From CAIWHR01 sp963846855 (GTDB lineage: Bacteria > Pseudomonadota > Gammaproteobacteria > Burkholderiales > Casimicrobiaceae), in assembly GCA_963846855.1 (NCBI GenBank), contig CAWJXK010000012.1, positions 71,985 to 135,984 on the forward strand: a stretch of 64,000 nucleotides of DNA, in the 5' to 3' direction. Below the pieces are notes generated by a model. That model worked only from the letters and a program-made list of their open reading frames with translations. It was not told where the DNA came from and searched no databases. Below, one piece after another: positions 28,046 through 40,547 of the stretch (positions are counted from its first letter, which is position 1; every line of letters starts with the position of its first letter). The translations under genes were made by a program, and so were the position numbers.

Positions 28046-28813
28046 TCATCGCGCCGCGGCAACGCGCCGCGATGCGAATGCGTACCAGGCAAGCGCCAGC
28101 GCGACCAGCATCCAGACGATGACGGGCCCACTCGGCAGGTCAAGCGCCGTCGACAGCACCAATCCCAGCGCATAACCGGCGCCGCCCAGCGTCCACGACG
28201 CGGCGAGACGGCCGCGCGTCATTCTCCGTGTGGCAAGCGGCGGAACAATGAGCGTCGCGAACACGAGATAAAGGCCGACGAGCTGCACCGACACGGTCAC
28301 CGCGAGCGCGAAGAGCGCGTAGAAGCCGGTACGGCCGAGGCGCTCGCGCCAGCCGAACCACAGCACCAGGATGACGGCATAGACCGCGGCCGCCCACATG
28401 AGCCTCGCCGGCTGCGCCCACAGGATCTGCCCGACGAGAAGGTCCCGCAGATGTTCGCTGCCGTGGACGTTTGACGCGAGCAGCAGCACACTGCCGGTCG
28501 CACCAAGAATGAACACGACGCCGATGACGGCCTCCTGCACGTCGGGCCAGATGCGCTCGGTCCACGTGAGGAGCAGCGCGCCGGCCAGCGCTGCGGCGAG
28601 CGCCGCGACCTGCACTGCCGCGCCTTCCGCCTCGAAGCCGAGCTGGTCGGCCAGCACGACGCCGCAGCCCGCGATCTGCGCGATGGCGAGATCGATGAAC
28701 ACGATGCCGCGTGCGAGCACCTGCATTCCCAGCGGCACGTGCGTAGCGGTGACAAGCAGGCCGGCGACCAACGCGGGCAGCAGGATCGAGAGCTCGATCG
28801 CGCCGAAGCTCAT
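28046..28813 (-). CDS. znuB: Zinc/manganese-type ABC transporter permease
   Basis: Inner-membrane channel of the ABC-3 family, 255 residues with about seven hydrophobic segments. Typical motifs are VPLGMQVLARGIVFIDLAIAQ near the N-terminus, where the ABC-3 family has its conserved D-x-x-xHA-like segment, and LVFATLIVPPLATRRM. ATG at 28813 overlaps the znuA stop (ATGA). No ATPase (znuC) gene is adjacent, so the transporter must borrow one from elsewhere. Zn versus Mn specificity is uncertain. Confidence 0.85.
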   Translation of the reverse strand: MSFGAIELSILLPALVAGLLVTATHVPLGMQVLARGIVFIDLAIAQIAGCGVVLADQLGFEAEGAAVQVAALAAALAGALLLTWTERIWPDVQEAVIGVVFILGATGSVLLLASNVHGSEHLRDLLVGQILWAQPARLMWAAAVYAVILVLWFGWRERLGRTGFYALFALAVTVSVQLVGLYLVFATLIVPPLATRRMTRGRLAASWTLGGAGYALGLVLSTALDLPSGPVIVWMLVALALAWYAFASRRVAAAR

Positions 28814-29723
28814 TGCGCCCCCTTGAGCAGCCGCGCGATCGTGTCGTCGAAAAGGCCGTAGAGATCCTTCGCGCCGTCGTCGCCGCCAACAGTGAATGGC
28901 AAGGACGACAACGATTGATTTTCGCGCGCTCGGCGATCCACTGCGACGCGCGATCGCTCTGGTAGGCCGAGCGCACGACCATTTTCGCGGGCTGCCGCTG
29001 CAACAGCGGCGAGTACCTCCGAGAGATGCGCGGTCGTCGGCTCGACGCCGGGCTTGGGCTCGAGCGCAGCCGATCTCGTTCAGCCCGAGCCAGTCTGAAG
29101 AGATACGTGAAGTGCCTTGTGCTGGACGACGACCGGGACGCCCTTCAAGCGGCGCCGCCTGTCTCTCCCAATTCGCGATCGCCGCGCCCCAGCGCGTCGG
29201 CGAACGCCTGGTAACGCTCGCGATAGAACGCGGCGTTGGCCGGATCGAGCTCCGCGAGGCGCGCGGAAAGCGGGCCCGCGACGCGCGCGATGTTGCGCGG
29301 ATCGGTCTGGATGTGCGGATTGCCGCCGGGATGCACGTCGCCCTCGGCGCGATCGAGCCGCGCCGGCTTCTCGAGCAGCGTCACGTAGGGCGCCGCCTCG
29401 AAATAGCCGGGCTTGCCCGGCTGGATCGCCGGATTGCCCGCCTGCTGCGTGACGAGCGGCAGCCAGCCGATCTCCAGCTCGGCGCCGGTCGCCACGACGA
29501 GGTCGGCGCTGCGGGCCCGCGCAATGAGGCTGGGCTTGGCCTCGACGTGATGCGGATCCTGCAATGCGTTGGTCGCGACGTAGACCTTGACCTTGTCGCC
29601 GCCCAGCTCCTGCACCAGCGCGCCCCATTCGGGAACCGTGGCGAACACGCTCAATGCCGCGAGCGCCGGGCCGGCGAGCGCGGCGAGCGCAGCCCCGGCA
29701 ATTGCACGCAATAGTGACGACAT
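28810..29723 (-). pseudogene. znuA: Zinc/manganese-binding periplasmic protein, at least five frame breaks
   Basis: Encodes, in pieces, a full-length cluster A-1 metal receptor. The intact first part (29723 to about 29165) has a signal peptide, VFATVPEWGALVQELGGDKVK and the metal ligand context LQDPHHVEAKPS, plus NPHIQTDPRN. Further pieces in changing frames are LKGVPVVVQHKA, TYLF, WLGLNEI, EPKPGVEPTTAHLSEVLAA, LQRQPAKMVVRSAYQSDRAS and LPFTVGGDDGAKDLYGLFDD. The stop at 28810 overlaps the znuB start. Each piece is well conserved with no internal stop, so either the last 340 bases are badly sequenced or the gene broke very recently. GGAGG precedes the ATG. Confidence 0.82.
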
Positions 29724-29735
29724 GGCATGCCTCCT

Positions 29736-31140
29736 TCAGAATTTGTGCGCGCCGTGCGCGCCGAGGGTCAGGATGTATTGGACGAAGAGCTCGTTGTCGG
29801 TGAGGTCCGGCCGCAGCTTGCCTGCTGGAACTGCACGCGGAACCGGCTGAACTCGGACGGCGTCCAGTCGAGCATCGCCGCCATCCGTTGCGGATTGAAC
29901 GAGCCGTTGGCGAGATAGACGCCGTTCGCGCCGTAGTTGACGGTGCCCGGATCGAGCCAGTCGTAGCGCGCACCGACGCGCCATGTCGGCATGAACTGCC
30001 AGACGCCCTGCACATAGAAGCCGCTCTGGTCCGCGCCGTAGTTGCCGGTGCTGCGTGAGGCCGAGCGCGCCGTCGGCGTCGTACGTGAGGTCGCCGCGCT
30101 CGCGCCGCCAGAAGTATTCGCCCTGCAGCTTGAAATTGCGTGTCGATCGCGTTGCCGTTCGGCGCCCACTTCCAGACGAAGTCGGCGATCGCGAGCTGGC
30201 TGCGGCCGGAGAACGACAGTTGCGCGTCGTTGCCCGCGAGATCGGTTGCTAGGTAGTCGCGGTCGCGCGCCGTTGTCTGCAGGTACGAAAATCCGGCTCG
30301 CCAGCTGTTGCTCGCGTCGACGTCGCCGCCGGCGTGCACATACGCGTTGCCGTTGCCGATGCCGTTCTTGTTGTGGCCGGTTCCCGGGAAACCCTCGCCG
30401 CTGCCGATTTCGCCGCCGAACTCGAGAAACGTGTCGGTCGGCGCGACCCACTTCACCTGCAGGCCGTTGTTCTGGTACTGGCCGCCGAGGAACGCCTGGT
30501 AGACGAGCGGCGCGTCGTAGAAGTCCCAGACGTGCTGATGCTGGTCGTTGAGATAGCCGATGCTGGAGAGGAAGCGTCCGAACTTCGGCGTGATGCCGTA
30601 CGGCACGGCGGTGGCGATTCCGTAGGCTTCCTCGACTTCGACGGTGTTTTCCGGCGACAGCGAGAAGGTGAGGTTCCCGTAGACCTTGTCGTCGACGTTC
30701 GCCGTCAGCGAAAGCTCCGATTCGGCGATGCTGAATCCGCGCTTTGCCGGAACGATGTCGCCGCTCGGCACGAACCCGGCGAGCGAATACTGGTTGGGAT
30801 CCTGCGACATGTTGGCGTACACACCCTGCAGAACTGCCGAGATCGCCGGGTTGAATGCGCTCAAGCCGGCGGTGGGCGAGGCCGCGGGGGCCGCTGCGAT
30901 GGGCTGCGGGACCGCGGCAGGCGCCGCCGCGACCGGTGCGGGCGCCGGCGCTGCAGCGGCCCTCGCTTCGGCGTCCTTCAGCCGGCGCTCGAGCGCCTCG
31001 ATCCTTGCTTCGTACGACTGCTTGAGCGACTTGATCTCTGTGCGGATTTCCGCGAGGTCGGCGTCGCTCGCCGCGTGGACGGGGAATGCAGTGCACAGCG
31101 CCAGCGCGAATGCGCTTGGCGCCAGGACTTGCCTGGACAT
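29736..31140 (-). pseudogene. Outer-membrane porin-like protein of the metal cluster, three frame breaks
   Basis: A predicted beta-barrel protein with signal peptide (MSRQVLAPSAFALALCTAFP), an N-terminal coiled coil (about 28-65, ADLAEIRTEIKSLKQSYEAR), a Pro/Ala linker and a barrel with alternating aromatic strands (KVYGNLTFSLSPENTVEVEE, TPKFGRFLSSIGYLNDQHQH). Frame changes occur near 30150, 30057 and 29820. The pieces NFKLQGEYFWRRERGDLTYD, NYGADQSGFYVQGVWQFMPT and KLRPDLTDNELFVQYILTLG complete a barrel that ends in Phe, as outer-membrane proteins do. It is 12 bases upstream of znuA with a GGAGG-type site for each, suggesting a role in metal passage across the outer membrane (inference). Confidence 0.75.
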
Positions 31141-31203
31141 GATTCGATCCTCCAGTCATTGCCGATGAAGGCCGGCGCGAGCTGCGCCGGGGGGCAACGT
31201 GAC

Positions 31204-31558
31204 CTAGAGGAGCGAAGGTGGGGCGCGGCTGTGGTACGGAGAGGGGGATTCCGCGGTCGGCGCAGTGAAAGTGTGCGCGCGCGGCGCGACGAAGTCCTCG
31301 ACCGGCGCGGCGGCCGCAGCGGAGGCGGCGGGCGCGGCATTGGCGCCGCCGGCGAACAGCGCACAAATCGCGCAGGCATCCTGGTCCGCCGGCAATTGCA
31401 GGCCGGCGGTCGTGCGGCTGCTGCATCCACTCGCCGACGTGGCCGATCGCGTGCCGCTGCGACTCGAGCTGCATGCCGACGAGCAGCAGGCCGAGTAGCA
31501 TGGCAGCGGCGATGCCGCGCCGCGTGCGAAGGAAATTTCGCAGGAATTTCGAGGACAC
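31204..31558 (-). CDS. Small DUF2946-like protein with CxxC, one frame break
   Basis: A small exported or anchored protein upstream of the porin. From GTG 31558 one frame reads KFLRNFLRTRRGIAAAMLLG, then LLLVGMQLESQRHAIGHVGE. After a one-base shift near 31425 another frame continues LQLPADQDACAICALFAGGA and ends with a Pro/Ala-rich tail. The hydrophobic segment, a downstream His and Cys-x-x-Cys resemble DUF2946 proteins, which often accompany metal genes. An alternative start is ATG 31618. It lies 63 bases before the porin start and is probably in the same operon. Confidence 0.55.
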
Positions 31559-31724
31559 GATGCGCGGATTGTAGCGCAGCAGCCCGGTGCCGCTGATCGG
31601 CCGGTTGGCGTACCGCATTGCGGGGCATCACCGCGAGCGGACTGCATTTCGGTCGCCGCCGGCCAGGACCGCGCAAGCTGACCGGCAACCTGCCGGCCCG
31701 CCCACGAGCACGTGTGATTTCCGC

Positions 31725-31730
31725 TATAAT
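31725..31730 (+). promoter_or_regulatory. -10 box of valS
   Basis: TATAAT within TTTCCGCTATAATTC, 51 bases before the valS start. The surrounding bases closely match the typA -10 region (TTCCGCTATAATT). No clear -35 hexamer is seen. Confidence 0.55.
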
Positions 31731-31781
31731 TCAAGCTCTTGTAATCGATCAGCCGTCCCTCGGTCAGGCGCTCGTCACCCC

Positions 31782-34637
<2,856 letters not shown>

Positions 34638-34753
34638 GGCTGTGCGCCGCGTGCGGCGCATCGACGTCGGCCCGGGCATCGGCTCGGAGCGGGCATTGAA
34701 CCGCGCGGCGCATGACGGCGTCGAACTATGCATGACCCGATGCGCGCGCTCCA

Positions 34754-36016
34754 ATGATCTCTTACCTTTCCCACACCTTCCGCGCGCTGCGCCACGCGAA
34801 CTTCCGGCGATTCTTCGTCGGCCAGGGGATGTCGCTGATCGGAACCTGGCTGCAGCAGGTGGCGATGGGCTGGGTCACCTGGCGGCTCACCGACTCGGCA
34901 TTTCTGCTGGGGGCGGTCGCGTTCTGCTCGAACATCGGCATTCTCGCGCTGGGGCCCTTCGCCGGAGTGATCGCGGACCGCGTCGACCGGCGCGGCGCGC
35001 TGTATGTCACGCAGTCGTTGCTGCTCGCCCAGGCCCTCGTCCTGGCGCTGCTCTCGGCGACCGGCCATCTCGCCGTATGGCACCTCATCGCCTGCGCGCT
35101 GTGGCTCGGCATCGTCTCCGCGTTCGACGTGCCGATTCGGCAGGCGCTCTACGTGCACCTCGTCGACGATCGCGACGACCTTCCGAACGCGATTGCGCTC
35201 AACTCGTTCCTCGTCAACGGCGCGCGCGTCGTGGGTCCGGCGATCGCCGGCATCCTGCTTTCGCTCGTCAGCGAAGCGGTGTGCTTCGCGCTCAATGCGC
35301 TGTCCTTCGTCGCGGTGATCGTCGCGATCTCGCGGCTGCGCTGGCCGCATGCGACGAAGCCCGAGCGGACCGCGGCGAGCTTCTGGTCGAGCTGGAAGGA
35401 GGGCGCGCGCTACTCGTTCGGATTTGCGCCGGTGCGGGCACTGCTCGTGCTGGTCGCCGTAGCCGCGTGGACGATCACGCCCTACTCGGCGCTGATGCCG
35501 ATCTACGCGGCGCGGATTTTTGGTGGCGGCGCGCACACGCTGGGCTTCCTGCTGTCGGCGGCCGGCGCGGGGGCGCTCGCGAGTACCGCGTATCTCGCCG
35601 GCCGGAAGACGATTCGCGGTCTCGGCCGGGTCATCGCGCTCGCCGCCGCGGTCGCCGGAATCGCGCTCGCCGCCTTCTCGCACCTCACGGCGCTGCCGGC
35701 AGCGCTCGGGCTCATGGCGTTGGTCGGCGGGGGCGTCATCCTCGCCGTGGCCTCCGCCAACACGATCATCCAGACCATCGTCGAGGATCGTTTGCGCGGC
35801 CGCGTCGCCGGGTTCTATACGATGGCATTTCTGGGCGTCGCCCCGATCGGCAATCTCGTCGCGGGCGCGCTCGCCAGAAGCATCGGCGTCGAGAATACGT
35901 TCGCGCTCAACGGCGTCCTGTGCGCGGTGACCGCACTGTGGTTCTGGCGACGGCTGCCCCGCCTCGCCGTGATCCTGCGGCCCACCTACGTGAAGCTCGG
36001 CATCATCGCCGATTAG
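34754..36016 (+). CDS. MFS transporter, EntS/DHA3-like exporter
   Basis: Inner-membrane major facilitator, 420 residues with about 11-12 hydrophobic segments. It starts MISYLSHTFRALRHANFRRF, typical of the EntS-like branch. The loop after helix 2 carries GVIADRVDRRGALYVTQS (motif A), and the helix 4-5 region reads VPIRQALYVHLVDDRDDLPN, with the N-AIALNS signature of this branch. Members export siderophores, macrolides or unknown compounds; the substrate is unknown here. It begins 116 bases after valS without an obvious promoter or terminator between. Confidence 0.85.
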   Translation: MISYLSHTFRALRHANFRRFFVGQGMSLIGTWLQQVAMGWVTWRLTDSAFLLGAVAFCSNIGILALGPFAGVIADRVDRRGALYVTQSLLLAQALVLALLSATGHLAVWHLIACALWLGIVSAFDVPIRQALYVHLVDDRDDLPNAIALNSFLVNGARVVGPAIAGILLSLVSEAVCFALNALSFVAVIVAISRLRWPHATKPERTAASFWSSWKEGARYSFGFAPVRALLVLVAVAAWTITPYSALMPIYAARIFGGGAHTLGFLLSAAGAGALASTAYLAGRKTIRGLGRVIALAAAVAGIALAAFSHLTALPAALGLMALVGGGVILAVASANTIIQTIVEDRLRGRVAGFYTMAFLGVAPIGNLVAGALARSIGVENTFALNGVLCAVTALWFWRRLPRLAVILRPTYVKLGIIAD

Positions 36017-36246
36017 GTTCCTTGGGGGCCGGTCGCCCGACGGCAACGGCCGGACACGATGGCAATCAGGGCCCCGTCGCGAAGGCCATCGTCCCAGGCG
36101 ACCACGAGCCAAACGTTTTGGCGCAGAATATCCGGAGACCGGATGGCATACAGGGCCACCACCGCGCACCTCCGCCACGAAGTGAGGCGCAGTCGGCCCG
36201 CCTGCCTGGCTGCCGATCGGAATTCCGGTACCGTGAGAATCGACCA
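36017..36246. other. Gap between the MFS gene and nfeD
   Basis: About 230 bases with no recognisable gene, repeat or terminator. The upstream half is GC-rich; no clear promoter hexamers were found. Confidence 0.35.
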
Positions 36247-37616
36247 ATGCCGCTCTTCCTGGTCCTGCTGCTGATGCCGGTGCTTGCGGCCGCAAGCCCC
36301 CCGCCCGTCACGGTGCTGACCATCGACGCGCCGATAACGCCCGCCACCGCGGACTACTTCGCGCAGGGCCTGAAGCACTCGGTCGAGAATGGCTCGAGCC
36401 TCGTCGTCCTGAAGATCGACACGCCAGGCGGCCTGGACACGTCGATGCGCGAGATCATCAAGGCCATCCTCGCCTCGCCGATCCCGGTCGCCACCTTCGT
36501 GTATCCGAGCGGCGCGCGGGCGGCCAGCGCCGGCACCTACATTCTGTATGCGAGCCACATCGCTGCGATGGCTCCAGGCACCAACCTGGGCGCCGCGACG
36601 CCCGTGCAAATCGGAATTGGCGGGCCGAGTAGCGAGCCAATCCCACCGCCGGCCGCCGCGCCGAAGGAAGGGGAGGCCGGCAAGGTGAAGTCACCCCCTG
36701 CAACGCAGCCAAGCGCGCTCACCGAGAAGCAGATCCACGATGCGGCCGCATACATTCGCAGTCTCGCCCAATTGCGAGGGCGCAACGCGGAGTGGGGGAA
36801 AAAGCGGTTCGCGAAGCGGTGAGCCTCACCGCTGAGGAAGCGCTTAAGCTTCATGTCGTCGACTACGTCGCTCCGAGTGTGCGCGCCCTGCTGGACCGGG
36901 CGCAGGGGTCGCGCGTCACCGTGAGCGGGAACGCGGTGACCCTGGACACCGCCGGCGCCGAACTCGTCGCCTTCGATCCCGACTGGCGCACGCGATTGCT
37001 TGCCGTGATCGCTTCGCCGAGCCTCGCCCTCGTGCTGATGATGATCGGCATCTATGGGCTTCTGTTCGAATTCACCAATCCCGGCTACATCCTGCCGGGC
37101 GTGGTCGGCGGCATCAGCTTGCTGCTCGCGCTGTTTGCGTTCCAGATGCTTCCCATCAACTACACCGGGTTGGCGCTCATCGTTCTGGGCATGGCGTTCC
37201 TGGTGGCCGAGGTCTACCTGCCTACGTCGGGCGCCCTCGGCATCGGAGGCGTTCTTGCTTTCGCGATCGGCGCCGTTATTCTCATCGATCCCGACGCAAT
37301 CGGCTTCGGGATTCCGTTACCGTTGATCGCGACGCTCGCATTCATCAGTGCAGTGTTCGTGTTCGTAATCGTGCGAATGGCAGTGCAGGCGCGCCGCCGT
37401 CCCGTGGTGAGCGGTCAGACGACACTTCTCGGCTGCCCGGCTGAAGTGCTCGCGGACTTCGCGGGGGATGGCTGGGCGACGATTCGCGGCGAAATCTGGC
37501 ACGTGCGCAGCGTCGGGCCGTTGGCGAGCGGACAGAGGGTGCGGGTGACCGGCATCGATGGGGCTGTCTTGAATGTGGAGCCACAATCGACCGAACCAAA
37601 AGGGGGTGCGTCATGA
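36247..37616 (+). CDS. NfeD family membrane serine protease homologue, one frame break
   Basis: Long-form NfeD. It has a signal peptide (MPLFLVLLLMPVLAAAS), then a ClpP/SppA-like periplasmic protease domain with KIDTPGGLDTSMREI and the serine motif GARAASAGTYI, then about four to five membrane helices (LVLMMIGIYGLLFEFTNPGY and following) and a C-terminal OB-fold (WATIRGEIWHVRSVGPLASG). The frame shifts at 36794-36798 inside a G run followed by an A run; one more G (six instead of five) restores EWGEKAVREAVSLTAEEAL. Its stop overlaps the slipin start (ATGA). Known archaeal partners cleave stomatin, so the pair probably acts on membrane quality. Confidence 0.85.
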
Positions 37617-38377
37617 TCTGGAGCTTCGGCGGGGTATTCGCGATCGTTCTGCTGGCCATCCTGGTGGCCTCAGCGGTACGAATCCTGCGCGAGTACGAGC
37701 GCGGCGTGGTCTTCGCCCTCGGACGATTCTGGAAGGTCAAGGGGCCCGGCCTGGTGATCCTGATCCCGGGAATCCAGCAGCTGGTGAAAGTGGACCTGCG
37801 CACCGTCGTCTTCGAGGTGCCGACCCAGGACGTGATCTCGCGCGACAACGTGTCGGTGAAAGTGAGCGCGGTCGTCTATCTTCGCGTCATCGATGCGGAG
37901 AAGGCGATCATCCAGGTTCAGAACTACCTGGTTGCGACGAGCCAGTTGGCGCAGACGACATTGCGATCGGTTCTGGGCAAGCACGAACTCGACGACATGC
38001 TTGCGGGACGGGAGAAGCTCAATCTCGACATCCAGCAGGCGCTCGACGCGCAAACGAATTCGTGGGGCATCAAGGTTTCCAATGTCGAGATCAAGCAGGT
38101 CGACCTGACCGAATCCATGATACGGGCCATCGCGCGACAGGCGGAGGCGGAACGCGAACGGCGCGCCAAGGTGATCCACGCGGAGGGCGAGCTGCAGGCG
38201 TCGGAGAAGCTCTATCAGGCCGCCAAGGTGCTCGCGCAGGAGCCGCAGGCCATCCAGTTGCGCTATCTGGAAACGCTGACCGTGATCGGCGCGGACAAGA
38301 ACACGACCATCGTATTCCCACTGCCGATGGACGTCCTGACCCCGTTCCTGCAGCGCAAGGCGCAAGGCTCGGGCTGA
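37613..38377 (+). CDS. Slipin/stomatin-like SPFH membrane protein
   Basis: A 254-residue membrane-anchored scaffold protein. One N-terminal hydrophobic segment (WSFGGVFAIVLLAILVASAV) is followed by an SPFH domain with REYERGVVFALGRFWKVKGP and TVVFEVPTQDVISRDNVSVK, and a C-terminal helix rich in Ala/Glu (RAIARQAEAERERRAKVIHA). It overlaps the nfeD gene by four bases; nfeD-slipin pairing is a conserved two-gene unit in bacteria and archaea. The precise function is unsettled (membrane microdomains, protease regulation). Confidence 0.92.
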   Translation: MIWSFGGVFAIVLLAILVASAVRILREYERGVVFALGRFWKVKGPGLVILIPGIQQLVKVDLRTVVFEVPTQDVISRDNVSVKVSAVVYLRVIDAEKAIIQVQNYLVATSQLAQTTLRSVLGKHELDDMLAGREKLNLDIQQALDAQTNSWGIKVSNVEIKQVDLTESMIRAIARQAEAERERRAKVIHAEGELQASEKLYQAAKVLAQEPQAIQLRYLETLTVIGADKNTTIVFPLPMDVLTPFLQRKAQGSG

Positions 38378-38453
38378 TCATCGGGCGCCCGGAATCGCGA
38401 TCGCCCGGATCGCGTCAGCACGGCGCAGCTCAACCGGCCACGCGTGCGGCCGC

Positions 38454-39608
38454 TCAGCCGATCCGCGCGCAATAGCCGGTGATTTCCTCGCGATCGTGAT
38501 AGAGCTGCGCGAAGCGCAGCGAGTGCCGCACGTGCGCGCGCTGCAGCGCCTCGCGGATGATCGCCTCGCAGCGGCGGACTTCGTCGTAGCGCTTCTTCAT
38601 CGGCAGCTTCAGGTTGAAGATCGTGTGTCTTGCGTGGCCCTCGCCGATCCAGCGTGCGACGAGCGTGGCGATGCGTGACGGCTGTTCGACAATGTCGCAG
38701 ACCATCCAGTCGACCGGCTTGCGCGGAACGTAGCGGAGACCGTCCTCGCGCAGATGCGTCACCAGCGGATCGTTGGCGACGTCGCCCTTCATCGGACCAT
38801 TGTCGACGGCGATGACGCGCAGCCCGCGCTCCACGAGCTGCCACGTCCAGCCGCCGGGCGCGGCGCCGAGGTCAACGGCACGCATGCCGGCCTGCAGCAC
38901 GTCGAGGTCGCGGTCACCGAGAAATGCGAGCAGTGCTTCGGCGAGCTTCAGCGTCGAGCGCGACGGCGCCGAATGCGGCATCCGCAGCCGCGGAATGCCC
39001 ATCGGCCAATGGCTGCCCCACGGCGCGAGACTGGCGCCGACGAAGGCGTGGCCGCCGTCCGGCAAGAGGACGTGCAACGCTGGCAGGCGCCCGGCAGCGT
39101 GATCCGCCGATTCGACAAGGATGCCGCGCTCGCGCAACGCGTCGGCGAGCGGGCGCTCGAGCGACCGGCAAAGGCCCGACATTTCCTTGCCATCGTTGGT
39201 GTCGGCGGTTTCCAGACGCAATTCTCCAAACCGGAGCGCGCCGCGGGTTGCGTGAGCCGCGCCGGGCAACGCAAGACCGGCGCGCAATGCGTCGATCAGC
39301 GTGATGAGCGGAATGACGCGATCCGGCCGGCCCTTCGTGCTCGACGGATCGAAGAGCGTGTGCGGGCCCGTGCCGAAAAACAGCGAGCGGACGAACATCG
39401 GCGGCATGCGCTCGAGCGCTCGCGGCCAGCGCTGCGAATCGAACACGCGAGGCGTGGCGACGACGAAACCGCGTTTCATCGGTGCGTCGGCGGCCAGGTC
39501 CGTTTCAGCCGCGCCCGCGAGGCATTGCAGATCGGCCGCGGCCTCGGCTTCGAAGCCGGCGCGACAATGCGCGACGATTTGCGGCGTCAAGGGACGGTCT
39601 TCGACCAA
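38454..39608 (-). CDS. rlmM: 23S rRNA (cytidine2498-2'-O)-methyltransferase
   Basis: Methylates the ribose of C2498 in 23S rRNA using SAM. It has 384 residues. An N-terminal ferredoxin-like/THUMP region (HCRAGFEAEAAADLQCLAG) is followed by a Rossmann methyltransferase domain with the SAM motif VDLGAAPGGWTWQL, the aspartate in IAVDNGPMK, VDWMVCDIVEQPS and the lysine-rich NLKLPMKKRYDEV. The length exceeds E. coli RlmM (366) slightly. It stands alone between the slipin gene (convergent) and the gsi operon. Confidence 0.92.
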   Translation of the reverse strand: MVEDRPLTPQIVAHCRAGFEAEAAADLQCLAGAAETDLAADAPMKRGFVVATPRVFDSQRWPRALERMPPMFVRSLFFGTGPHTLFDPSSTKGRPDRVIPLITLIDALRAGLALPGAAHATRGALRFGELRLETADTNDGKEMSGLCRSLERPLADALRERGILVESADHAAGRLPALHVLLPDGGHAFVGASLAPWGSHWPMGIPRLRMPHSAPSRSTLKLAEALLAFLGDRDLDVLQAGMRAVDLGAAPGGWTWQLVERGLRVIAVDNGPMKGDVANDPLVTHLREDGLRYVPRKPVDWMVCDIVEQPSRIATLVARWIGEGHARHTIFNLKLPMKKRYDEVRRCEAIIREALQRAHVRHSLRFAQLYHDREEITGYCARIG

Positions 39609-39644
39609 ACGGATCCGATCTACCGCGCCGCCGGACCGATCCGG

Positions 39645-40547
39645 CTACCGTTGTTCAATCTTCGGGTCGAGGGCATCGCGCAGCCCGTCGCCCAGCAGGT
39701 TGAACGCCAGCACGGTGAAGAAGATCGCCAGGGCCGGGAAGATCGCGACATGCGGCGCCGTCATCATGTCCGAGCGCGCGGCATCGAGCATCGCGCCCCA
39801 TTCGGGCGTCGGGGGTTGCGCGCCCATGCCGAGGAACGACAGGCTCGCCGCCGTGATGATCGACGTGCCGACGCGCAGCGAAAAATAGACGACGACGGCG
39901 GAAATCGTGCCCGGGAAGATGTGGCGCCGGATGATCGTCGCGTTCGACGCGCCGAGGCTTCTTGCCGCCTCGATGAACGTGAGGTGCTTCAGCGCCAGCG
40001 TGTTGCCGCGCACGAGCCGGGCAAACGTCGGAATGCTGAAGATCGCCACCGCGATGATCACGTTCGCCATGCCGCCGCCCAGGATCGCGACGATGCCGAT
40101 CGCGAGCAGGATCCCGGGAAAGGCAAACAGCACGTCCGACAGGCGCATGATCGCGCGGTCCCACCAGCCTTCGTAGTATCCGGCGACGAGTCCCAGCACG
40201 GTGCCGACCACGGCGCCGACCGCCACCGAAATGAATCCGGCGGCGAGCGAGATGCGCGCGCCCATGAGGATGCGGCTGAAGATGTCGCGGCCAAGCGAGT
40301 CGACGCCGAACCAGTGCGCAGCGGACGGTGGCGCGTTGAGCATGTCGTAATCGAAGAAGCTTTCCGCGTCATACGGCACGATCCACGGGGCCAGCACGGC
40401 CACGACGACAAGTCCCACGACGAATCCGCCCGCAATGAGCGCGACCGGCTGGCGGCGGAACTTGCGCCAGAATTCCGACCACGGGGTGCGCATCCGTTCC
40501 GGCGACATGTCGACGAGAGCGGCCACGTCGGCGGCAGGAGTGTCCAT
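39645..40547 (-). CDS. gsiD: Peptide/glutathione ABC transporter permease GsiD
   Basis: Second membrane subunit of the importer. It has 300 residues: an N-terminal OppC-type segment (WSEFWRKFRRQPVALIAGGF), about six helices and the coupling loop EAARSLGASNATIIRRHIFP. It is last in the order gsiA-B-C-D on the minus strand; its ATG is at the gsiC stop (one-base overlap). Subunit sizes (615, 514, 306, 300) match E. coli GsiABCD closely, which is the basis of the names; dipeptide transport (Dpp) is the alternative. Confidence 0.85.
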   Translation of the reverse strand: MDTPAADVAALVDMSPERMRTPWSEFWRKFRRQPVALIAGGFVVGLVVVAVLAPWIVPYDAESFFDYDMLNAPPSAAHWFGVDSLGRDIFSRILMGARISLAAGFISVAVGAVVGTVLGLVAGYYEGWWDRAIMRLSDVLFAFPGILLAIGIVAILGGGMANVIIAVAIFSIPTFARLVRGNTLALKHLTFIEAARSLGASNATIIRRHIFPGTISAVVVYFSLRVGTSIITAASLSFLGMGAQPPTPEWGAMLDAARSDMMTAPHVAIFPALAIFFTVLAFNLLGDGLRDALDPKIEQR

